A stretch of DNA of 64,000 nt from Nematocida ironsii. Lineage: Eukaryota; Microsporidia. The notes under the pieces are model-generated. The model saw only the letters and a list, made by a program, of their open reading frames with translations, was not told the origin of the DNA and searched no databases. Of this stretch, positions 56,458-64,000 are shown in pieces. Position 1 is the first letter of the stretch; each line of letters starts with the position of its first letter. The position numbers were made by a program, and so were the translations under genes. The DNA is taken from positions 54,934 to 118,933 of the forward strand of contig LTDK01000065.1 in assembly GCA_001642415.1 (NCBI GenBank). Reading direction: 5' to 3'.

Positions 56458-58074
56458 TTAATTTTTTAATTTTTTAGAAATTCTTTCTTTACTTTTTTTT
56501 TTAGTTTTTTTAGTTTTTTTAGGTTCTTTAAGGGTTTGTTCATTTTGTTGGTGGATTTGATGGGTTATTGATGCTCTACGGATTGATTTACGTGGTGTAT
56601 TTGTAATAGATGGAAATATCTCTCTTTTTTGTGGTGTATGATTAATATTCTCTATACTATTATTATTTACACATTGTGTAATATATTCTGCATTATTAAT
56701 ATTAATAAACTCAGTGACTGACTCAGTCACTAATTCAGTGGTATTAATAGGCTCAGTCAGTGACTCAATGGTATTAATAGGCTCAGTCACGATCGGTAAT
56801 TCATTCACTGACTCATTAATAGACTCAGTCGGTAATTCATTCACTGACTCATTCACTGGTTCATTAATTGGCTCATCTACTGCCTCGTTCGATATCTCAT
56901 TGACTAACTCGTTCGCTATTTGATTCACTGACTCATTCACTGACTCGTTCACAGTCGCTGTCTCATTCACTGACTCATTCACTGTCTCGTTCACAGTCGC
57001 TGCCTCGTTCGCTATTTGATTCACTGGTTCATTAATTGACTCATCCACTGACTCGTTCGCTATTTGACTCACTGCCTCGTTCGCTGCCTCATCTACTGCC
57101 TCATTCACTGGTTCATTTACTGTCTTATTTGCATTGATGTACTGGTTTATGTTAATTGATTCATTTGTTATCTTATTGATTGAGTCATTTACTGTGTCAT
57201 TGAATAAGTCATTTACTGTCTTAGTTATATTAACTGACTCATTTACTGACTCATTAACTGACTCGTTCGCTATTATATTAACTGTCTCGTTCGCTATTAT
57301 ATTAACTGACTCATTCATTGACTCGTTCATATTCAGTGTATCATTAACTAACTCATTCAGTGTATCATGTACTTGTTCTGTCTCACATACCTTTCCTTCT
57401 GTCTCGTTCAGTGTATCATTAACTAACTCATTCGCTATTTCTTGTACCTCTTCTCCCTCGTTCGCTATTTCTTGTACCTGTTCTGCCTGGTTCATTATTT
57501 CATCTGAGTACATTTCTGGTTCTAATTCTTTATCTGAGTATAATTCGTTTGAGTATAACTCGTTTGAATCAAATTCTACACCATCCCATAAATTAGAAAT
57601 TATCTCTCTTGCTTCTTCTGTGTCTAATTGGCACTCATTTGCATCACCTGATATTGAAGTATTTTTTATGGCATGTGTATTATATTCTGTTATATCTTCA
57701 CTGTACTCATCTGAAATATTCTCTGGTGATTCTGGTATATTTTCTATTTTTGTATTTCGGGTTAATTCGGGTTTTAGTTCTTTTACTGTTTTTGTTATTC
57801 TAAATAACTTATTTGCTGCTTCTATTATGCATGGGTAGTGGATTTTTACTTGTTCTGTGATTACCTCCCCGTTCATTTTTATTTTCCCTGTTATAACCCT
57901 TAATGAGTTCTGCTTATAATTTATTACACATTCTAATGTTTCAGTGTGTGAGACTTTTACGTCTGATTTGTTACTTGTCCCTATTGTGCATATGTCACCT
58001 ATGAAATAGACCTTTCTTGTGTCATTATCATAGAGTAATTCAAGCGAGTACTCCTCTGCTGTGTGCTCCTTCAT
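56458..58074 (-). CDS. FHA-like domain protein with long Asn/Glu/Ser/Val repeat array
   Basis: 538 residues. The first about 100 residues look like an FHA (phosphothreonine-binding) domain: YFIGDICTIGTSNKSDVKVSHTETLECVINY...GKIKMNGEVI. The usual Gly-Arg is Gly-Thr here, so phosphopeptide binding is uncertain. Residues 205-470 are repeats of SVNE, ANET, INEPVNE and similar four-residue units. The C-terminus is Lys-rich (KKTKKTKKKSKERISKKLKN), nuclear-localisation-like. A nuclear or chromatin-linked role is possible. The complementary strand over the repeats is also open (57134-57838); that ORF is a shadow. Confidence 0.7.
   Translation of the reverse strand: MKEHTAEEYSLELLYDNDTRKVYFIGDICTIGTSNKSDVKVSHTETLECVINYKQNSLRVITGKIKMNGEVITEQVKIHYPCIIEAANKLFRITKTVKELKPELTRNTKIENIPESPENISDEYSEDITEYNTHAIKNTSISGDANECQLDTEEAREIISNLWDGVEFDSNELYSNELYSDKELEPEMYSDEIMNQAEQVQEIANEGEEVQEIANELVNDTLNETEGKVCETEQVHDTLNELVNDTLNMNESMNESVNIIANETVNIIANESVNESVNESVNITKTVNDLFNDTVNDSINKITNESININQYINANKTVNEPVNEAVDEAANEAVSQIANESVDESINEPVNQIANEAATVNETVNESVNETATVNESVNESVNQIANELVNEISNEAVDEPINEPVNESVNELPTESINESVNELPIVTEPINTIESLTEPINTTELVTESVTEFININNAEYITQCVNNNSIENINHTPQKREIFPSITNTPRKSIRRASITHQIHQQNEQTLKEPKKTKKTKKKSKERISKKLKN
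56690..57500 (-). repeat. In-gene repeat array encoding NESVNE-type units
   Basis: Degenerate 12-bp unit (GAN TCA NTN AAT-like on the coding strand) repeated dozens of times, interrupted by ANE and TVNE variants. Some stretches are nearly identical (SVNESVNE), suggesting recent expansion. Confidence 0.75.
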
Positions 58075-58107
58075 AAAAAAATAAAAAAAAGATATTTAGA
58101 TAAAAAA

Positions 58108-58180
58108 CACCCAGTACGGGACTCGAACCCGCGGCCCTCAGATTAAGAGTCTGATGCTCTACCGACTGAGCTAACCGGGT
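58108..58180 (-). tRNA. tRNA-Lys (CUU anticodon)
   Basis: 73 nt without intron. The acceptor stem ACCCGGT pairs with ACTGGGT (one G-T wobble). The D arm starts GCTC and the anticodon loop is CTCTTAA, giving anticodon CTT, which reads AAG. The T arm GCGGGTTCGAGTCCCGT is canonical. CCA is not encoded, as usual in eukaryotes. Confidence 0.96.
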
Positions 58181-58200
58181 ACAACATCAAATTATATAAG

Positions 58201-58600
58201 ATATACAATAATGACAGGATATATTACATAATGTGTTATAATTATTGTATACTTATTACATAATGTGTTATAATTATTATTTGTTAGTATGTGTGTAATA
58301 AGTTTTAGTTAAGTTTATACACAATGTATAATAAATTATAAAATTAATTTAAATTAATTTTTATTACATATTGTGTACTTAGTATTACTTATTACATATT
58401 GTGTATTATATTATTTACTTATCACACAATGTGTAATAAGTTTGTTTGTAGTTAGTTAAAGTTGTAAAATATAAATATGATTTTTATTTATTATTACTTA
58501 TCACACATTGTGTAATATTTAATATTACTTATTACATATTGTGTACTTAGTATTACTTATTACATATTATGTACTTATTTCTGTTATTTTAAACAAAAGT
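58201..58600. repeat. AT-rich block of palindromic ACACAATGTGT-type repeats
   Basis: Many copies of TTATTACATATTGTGTACTT, TTATCACACAATGTGTAATAA and ATAATGTGTTATAATTATT. Cores such as ACACAATGTGT and ACACATTGTGT are near-palindromes. No ORF. The block lies between the tRNA and the retrotransposon relic. Confidence 0.7.
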
Positions 58601-58714
58601 GTTTATAATTTATTTCTATGTGTACAGGTTTATTCTGAAATATTTAAATAAAAGTACTTTAATACTGTATTATATATAATAAATAGTAAAATATACAGTA
58701 TATAAGATAATAAG

Positions 58715-58907
58715 TGTTGGTTTAGGATTCACAGATCCAGAATAGCAAATGGCTTAGTATGATATTAATATACGGCCATCCATCATTCGTGATAGCAATA
58801 AGCGTGCTGCTATTATGAATAATTAGCTTTAGAACTATTTAAGAGTTTTGGTTTTTCAATAAATAACAAGTTTCCGTACGTCTAAGTCTTTAAGGGAAAA
58901 ACAGCTA
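58715..58907 (+). mobile_element. 5' LTR-like segment of a retrotransposon relic
   Basis: Aligns over about 190 bp with the solo copy at 8232-8423, same orientation. Starts TGTTGG, has a TATA-like TATTTAAGAG (58836-58845), then AATAAA (58858-58863). The Gag-like coding remnant follows. No matching 3' LTR is found up to 60.3 kb. Confidence 0.6.
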
Positions 58908-59097
58908 GAAGAAGACATAGATGGTACTTCCCAGCCATTACGGGAGTATAATAGAGGATACAACGGGTCTTCCGGAGATGTGTGTGGTGCTCAGAAGAAT
59001 AAACTTTAAAAAGGGTCGAGTGACTGTAGAGCGAGCGTAAAGTATTTTAGCAATACCGGTATACACATGGACGGATTGAAGTGCCCATGCTAAACTC

Positions 59098-59744
59098 ATG
59101 CACTGGTTGTTTGAGATTGAGAGTCGTCCTGAGTCTGAAATAGGGGATATTGCAATTGAGTCCCAGGCTCAAGTCACCCGGATGGATAAAGTTTCTGAAG
59201 ATTGGACTAATGAAGATTGGAAGGAGTTTATAGAACATATGCTGGAACACATAGAAAAGAAGAAAGAGTTAGTTTTGGTGAAACCTCCAAGAATACAAGA
59301 TTTCGGGCTATGGAAGCTCAGTAGTACCAAGTTTGGGCAGCAATGTTTGCCAACTACGTTGAGGCACACCGGTACACATACCAGCAAATACTGACAGATA
59401 TAAGACACTACCCAGTGAACTACCCACCAAGGGTTAGGGAAATGTAGGGCTCTTTTGCCGGAGATCTGCAAGCAGCAAGACAAGAGTTGAGAAAATTTTG
59501 TATACTGTTAGACACACAGCATGTAGAGGCTACAGCCGCCTGGGGACGTCATCCTGAGGAAAGAAGAGAAGGGCTATATAGACGTTTCGACTCTGGAGAC
59601 AGGCAAAGGAAGTTTATTGAAAGGTGTAATTACTGTCACAAGATAGGGCATAAAGAAGCTGCATGTAGGAAGAAAGGATATGATACACAAGGACCCCGAA
59701 GCAGTCGTCTAATATGCCAGCACCAAGCAGCTATAAGATACTAG
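59098..59744 (+). pseudogene. Degenerate LTR-retrotransposon Gag with CCHC zinc knuckle
   Basis: Two reading-frame pieces in different frames: 59098-59394 (98 residues) and 59487-59744 (85 residues). The second contains a zinc knuckle CNYCHKIGHKEAAC (C-X2-C-X4-H-X4-C) after a basic stretch, as in Gag nucleocapsid domains. Between them the frame changes near 59320-59350, and a stop lies in the second frame at 59445-59447. No protease, reverse transcriptase or integrase is seen downstream. It is a dead remnant, probably Ty3/gypsy-like or similar; the class is inferred from Gag alone. Confidence 0.6.
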
Positions 59745-60290
59745 AAATATATACACCTTATTTGAAATAAGATGGATTTCTTGGTATAAAGTTATTTAAA
59801 TATATATGGATAAGTACTATTAAATTATTATAAGAGTAAGATATAATGTATATATTATAAGTAATATGTGGTGATACAACCACTAAAGTGAGCAGGTATA
59901 AGACCAATACACTAATATTCACAGTGATTCTGCCAAGATATAAGAACAAGATCTAAGAACCACAGATCAACTTCAGACTATATAAATAGCAAACACCCAA
60001 ATCATAGAAGAACACCACAAGAAACAATTTGACATAAGGCTTATCACCAATAGGATCACAAGTACTCAGTGTCCACATATATCCTGATACTATAATAGTC
60101 ATAATAAAAAGCATATTCCATCACTACCCATCATGAACTATGTTATACGGACGGATACAGTACCTCCTTATAAACACGCTATAATTAAACAATTTCAGAT
60201 AATATATGCTTATATTACAATATATAATTAAAACAACTTAATTTGTCTTATTATGGTTAAAACCACAAATATAAGAGAAATTAAAAATTA
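59745..60290. other. Intergenic after the retrotransposon relic
   Basis: About 550 bp, AT-rich, slightly purine-biased in places. No 3' LTR match to 58715-58907 is seen. Nothing else recognised. Confidence 0.45.
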
Positions 60291-61160
60291 TTGGATAAAA
60301 ATAAAATGAAAAATATAGAATTAAGTAATACACAAGAAGAAACATATAATACTACAGATATACCACTACGCACAGCGCGTGTTACTTATAATAATACAGA
60401 ATACATAAGTATAGAAAATAATTTAAATGAAGTAGAACAATGCCATATAATGCTTGAAGAAGAAATGGACAAAAAAGTTAAAAGTCATGGCATAATTAAA
60501 TGGTTGCAACTTGCATATGGAGGTATGTTTGGATTGTCTTCTATAATTAATTTATGCCCATTTAGTTTACTTTTTACGATAATTTTAGAGATGTTAACAA
60601 ATCTGTATATTATTTGTAAGTATTCAGGCCAAACTGAATTTACCAATCCCGCAATAAATATAGAAAGGTCTTATGGAGTTATAGTTCTTCTGATGGCATA
60701 TATAGTATATTTTATGATTAATTTTATATATGCTTATTTTATATACCTTTCTTATATTAATTCAATTTACAATACAACAGAATATGGCATCAAGTATTAT
60801 CTTATAATATTTATGGAAATTCTAACAACAATAGTACTATTTTGTTTGGTTGCGTATAGTAATCGATGCTTTAGAATAATTATACCGATTACTTGGATAT
60901 ATATTATATTTCAATCTGTTCATCTCATAGCTGAAAGTGCAATAGGATATTTTAAAGAATTCGTATATTACATATATAAACCAACTACAAAAAAAATGAA
61001 AATACTTGTTCTCAGTGGTTATTACATAAACCATCTAATAATACTTTCATTATGCCTAATACTTATATTTTACTCAACTGAATTGGTTCCACTAGCAGCG
61101 GTAAATCGTATTTACTGGAATAAAACAATATCAGAAGTTCTAACAAATAATTTACCATAA
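60291..61160 (+). CDS. Multi-pass membrane protein, unknown
   Basis: 289 residues. The N-terminal 75 residues are hydrophilic (Thr/Asn/Glu-rich). About six hydrophobic helices follow, at roughly 85-105, 125-155, 165-185, 190-210 and 240-262, plus a weaker one near the end. An internal Met at residue 6 is an alternative start. No transporter or enzyme motif is seen. It lies in the accessory right end beside the transposon relic and a large secreted protein. Confidence 0.65.
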   Translation: MDKNKMKNIELSNTQEETYNTTDIPLRTARVTYNNTEYISIENNLNEVEQCHIMLEEEMDKKVKSHGIIKWLQLAYGGMFGLSSIINLCPFSLLFTIILEMLTNLYIICKYSGQTEFTNPAINIERSYGVIVLLMAYIVYFMINFIYAYFIYLSYINSIYNTTEYGIKYYLIIFMEILTTIVLFCLVAYSNRCFRIIIPITWIYIIFQSVHLIAESAIGYFKEFVYYIYKPTTKKMKILVLSGYYINHLIILSLCLILIFYSTELVPLAAVNRIYWNKTISEVLTNNLP

Positions 61161-61359
61161 CCGTAAATTCGTATTGTAAGTTTATGAATTATGGTTAATT
61201 CTTAAATAAATACGATTTATTACTTTTTAGTTGAATTTCACTGTTAATACTTAATAATTAGTTCTTCTAGTACTTTTAAGAATTTAAATAATTTCTATTT
61301 TTATTCTATTGATAAAAATCATTATAAAAGTAAAAAAGAGAAATAAAAATAATTTAAAT

Positions 61360-64000
61360 ATGGAAGAGAGACAGAATCTACTTAAGAAGAACAATATTAT
61401 AATAAGAAACACATTAAAGAATACCATACTTATACTATTAGCAATAACAATGATAATACACAGTGTGTGTGCTAAGTTAGGGGATAAAGATGCAGAATTA
61501 GCACAGGGAATAGTAATAGGGAATAACTTAATATTACAACCAGATGGAGGACTTTCACCAACTCTTCAGTACATGACCTATGAAAGTGAGTTTATGAAGA
61601 ACTTTCGTATGTACTGGCATGGAATATATTCAGAAGAGGATACAAAGGAAAATAGTGGGTCCACAGAGGATTATGAAAATTTTAAAGTTTGGAAAATACA
61701 TGATATAATACATGAAGATGAAGAAAAGAACAAATACTTGAAAGAGTTTGCACAGCAACTGATAAATATGTTTCCATCAGAAAATGGGGTTTATTCTATT
61801 GAATCAGAGAAGAGTGACTCATTTACTCGATTTCTGAGGGAGCATAAAGGCAAGTCATATAGTCTGAATTTATTAGCTGCTTTATTTCTTCTTGCAGAAG
61901 GAGTAGATGTTCCCATTGAAATAGTAGATGAGAAAGGAAGTATTGGGAATAAAATAATTATTCTAGAAAAAAAAGAAATAAATAATGGATTCTTTGTCAA
62001 TTTGAGTCTGACTATAGAAGAAGGAAAGTCGGCATATCATAAGAAAGCAGAAGAGATAATAAATTTTTTCAAGCGCCTTGTTGATCCAGCAGACCCGCTA
62101 GAAGTACCAGAAGAATTTTTAATGCCTACTATGTATGAAGAGTTCTTAAAAGGGAATTTCCTATGCAATCCCAAATTTCTCATACAGTCATACATTTTTG
62201 AGTATATAGACAGTGTGGAGATGTATAAGAAGTTTGTAATAGCAGTATATGACATACTTAATGAACACAAGCCGACTAATTGTGATAGTCCAACTACAAA
62301 TGCAGATAAGCACACACTGGCAGTATTTAATCGGCTGTTTGTAGACAGTAAAAGGCTAGCAATAGAAATGAGAGATAAGACGCGTAATTTTCCAGACTTC
62401 TGTAAGTTTAAAAGAGTAAAAGATGAATCTAAAAATACGCCTTTTATAGATGTTATTTATAGACCAAGTTACATAGATGGGCCTGATTATGTTGATAAGA
62501 ACCGTCAATACACTTTATCTTATAAAGACAACTGCTGTTTTAAAAATTGTCAGAATTCTGTTCTTCTTGCTCTGTTCCTATGCTTTGCCTTTGACCCAGA
62601 AACTGAACAATATAATATAGATCATATACCAGATGCATCTAAAGAGCTAAAAGAGTTCTTTTCTAAGTATACACACAAAGTAAGTAGCATAAGCACTACT
62701 ATGCGGTCTGATTGGGAGAAAGTTATATACGGACTTCCTAGACCAAAGCATGGATTTTCTACTGATGGTTCAACAGTTAACACTGGGCTATTATACATGT
62801 TATACACGATGTATGACTTAGTAGGAAAAAGGCATGGAATAATAGAAGCAACTGAATACATAAAGAATGAATTTCTGAAGGATTATAAGAACAATAGAAG
62901 GCGTGTAAAAAGAAAAATGCGAGGATATTTAAAAGAAGTATTTTGGGCTCTCTCTAGAAATAATTATTTAGGAATGATATGTGATTATCTTGAGCCTGTA
63001 TCAACAACTATACATGGAAAATCTGTTACTGATGCGGATATGCAAGCTAGTCTTCTATATGATTTTGATTCAAGCTGGTATGGAATTAAATTTGCCGTAT
63101 CTACATCTTACAACAATCCGTTGGTAGAGGTCATAGAAAAGGAAAAGGAATATGAAGACGAAACATCCTTTTCTGAATCAACTGATTCATATGATTCAAA
63201 TTCAACCTGTGACAAAGAATCTGATGGTTATGATACTTGTTGCCGTAAAGAACGTCGAAGAGCAGCTCGGCGTGAGTCAAATCCTGATGATAATATTTAT
63301 ATGAATCCAAACACATACCCACAGATGATTATAAAACAGTTCACTAGCGAGAAATATCTATCAAGCCATGAAACAAACCATACTTTGATTTTAAAAACCT
63401 CATATGCGGCAAATAAAAGAGAAATAGTGAATAGTAACTGCAATGATCCAAACAGACTATTGCTATGGGGAAGTCTAGATGACTTAGAGTATAAGTCTCA
63501 CCTTATAAAAATGTTCTTAATACATAGTAATGTAGAAACTCTTAGCATTGATAATCCCATGGTACGGTTCACTTCTAATCTTATAAAGAGTATTCCTCTG
63601 GATAACTTAAAAGCAAGACAGCATATTCTATCTGCCTGTGCATACAATAGTAACTATAGAACATACTATCCACAGCTTAATGAATATGATGTGTATACTA
63701 TTCCTAAAACAGAAATCTCTTCAAATGGGCTATCCCCATTAATGGAATCACTGTTTGATATAGAGGCAATAGATAACTCTTCTTTAATTAATTCATACAT
63801 ATCTCTGTTACAAGTTTATAAGAAAGACTTACAAATCCCTTATCTATTCTCAGATTTACCCGTTATTATTAGTATAATATGTGAACTAAACAGTGTTGTT
63901 TCTAAGCTAGTATATTCTAACTATAAGAATAAAATAGAATCACATGATAAAGAATCAACTAATAAGGATAAAATACGCCCAAGGGAATTATTAAACTCAC
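61360..64000 (+). CDS. Large secreted protein, lineage-specific family candidate, partial (runs off the window)
   Basis: Open from the ATG at 61360 to the window end, 880 codons with no stop, so the C-terminus is missing. A signal peptide or anchor lies at about residues 19-38 (TILILLAITMIIHSVCA). Much is mixed alpha/beta with scattered Cys. At 390-406 the sequence DNCCFKNCQNSVLLALF resembles the Cys box of ubiquitin-specific proteases (GNTCxxNSxLQAL), but with shifted residues. A Ser/Glu/Asp-rich patch followed by a basic cluster (CCRKERRRAARRE) lies near 595-640. The style matches the large secreted families of Nematocida. Function is unknown; Cys-protease-like ancestry is only a hint. Confidence 0.7.
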   Translation, partial: MEERQNLLKKNNIIIRNTLKNTILILLAITMIIHSVCAKLGDKDAELAQGIVIGNNLILQPDGGLSPTLQYMTYESEFMKNFRMYWHGIYSEEDTKENSGSTEDYENFKVWKIHDIIHEDEEKNKYLKEFAQQLINMFPSENGVYSIESEKSDSFTRFLREHKGKSYSLNLLAALFLLAEGVDVPIEIVDEKGSIGNKIIILEKKEINNGFFVNLSLTIEEGKSAYHKKAEEIINFFKRLVDPADPLEVPEEFLMPTMYEEFLKGNFLCNPKFLIQSYIFEYIDSVEMYKKFVIAVYDILNEHKPTNCDSPTTNADKHTLAVFNRLFVDSKRLAIEMRDKTRNFPDFCKFKRVKDESKNTPFIDVIYRPSYIDGPDYVDKNRQYTLSYKDNCCFKNCQNSVLLALFLCFAFDPETEQYNIDHIPDASKELKEFFSKYTHKVSSISTTMRSDWEKVIYGLPRPKHGFSTDGSTVNTGLLYMLYTMYDLVGKRHGIIEATEYIKNEFLKDYKNNRRRVKRKMRGYLKEVFWALSRNNYLGMICDYLEPVSTTIHGKSVTDADMQASLLYDFDSSWYGIKFAVSTSYNNPLVEVIEKEKEYEDETSFSESTDSYDSNSTCDKESDGYDTCCRKERRRAARRESNPDDNIYMNPNTYPQMIIKQFTSEKYLSSHETNHTLILKTSYAANKREIVNSNCNDPNRLLLWGSLDDLEYKSHLIKMFLIHSNVETLSIDNPMVRFTSNLIKSIPLDNLKARQHILSACAYNSNYRTYYPQLNEYDVYTIPKTEISSNGLSPLMESLFDIEAIDNSSLINSYISLLQVYKKDLQIPYLFSDLPVIISIICELNSVVSKLVYSNYKNKIESHDKESTNKDKIRPRELLNS

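Noticed and set aside
57134..57838. 234-codon plus-strand ORF opposite the FHA/repeat gene
   Set aside because: The repeat unit is open on both strands; the Ser/Phe/Thr string has no domain and the minus strand has the FHA-like head.
1..64000. CRISPR arrays, bacterial operons, Shine-Dalgarno sites
   Set aside because: Gene content is eukaryotic; repeats seen are coding low-complexity or AT-rich blocks without spacer structure.

Overview
The window reads as nuclear DNA of a microsporidian, most like Nematocida or a close relative. The AT-rich sequence holds about 43 mostly short, intronless protein genes of fungal or microsporidian type. These include ricin-B-like secreted proteins, reduced-length housekeeping proteins, a CCC motif just before several start codons, and large orphan secreted or membrane proteins. 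The genus is an inference from gene content; no rRNA is present to confirm it.

Left end (1-6 kb): three same-strand ricin-B-lectin-like genes with low-complexity tails (PPxY/Pro-rich; Asn-Gly repeat plus His-rich). They are probably spore, polar-tube or host-exposed proteins. The middle (6.8-58.1 kb) is mainly conserved housekeeping with orphans between. Lipid and GPI genes: GPAT3/4-type acyltransferase, choline-phosphate cytidylyltransferase, Gpi10. Ribosome and RNA genes: eS30, eL43, eS24, Trm4, Dhr1/DHX37, SmD2. Transcription: a Med4-like protein. Nuclear transport: importin alpha and RCC1, head to head. SUMO/replication: a Ulp1-type protease beside a Ctf8-like protein. Secretion: Sec6 and Svp26/TEX261. 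Mitosome: a twin-CX3C small-Tim-like protein. Metabolism: glutamate-cysteine ligase and thymidylate synthase. Signalling: a PP2A activator (PTPA) sharing a 19-bp divergent spacer with a Vip1-type PPIP5K. Meiosis: a Mer3/HFM1-like helicase.

The right end (58-64 kb) is accessory. It has a tRNA-Lys(CUU), a block of palindromic AT-rich repeats, a decayed LTR retrotransposon (5' LTR-like segment plus broken Gag with a CCHC knuckle), a multi-pass orphan, and a large signal-peptide protein that runs off the window. A second copy of the LTR-like segment lies alone at 8.2 kb.

The most interesting unexplained signals are: a recurrent intergenic AACCCGAAAT motif; the CCC-ATG start context on ribosomal and RNA genes; the LTR pair; the small-Tim-like protein; the USP-like Cys box in the terminal large protein; the GC-rich repeat island upstream of RCC1; and a 36-codon highly basic ORF in a gene gap.
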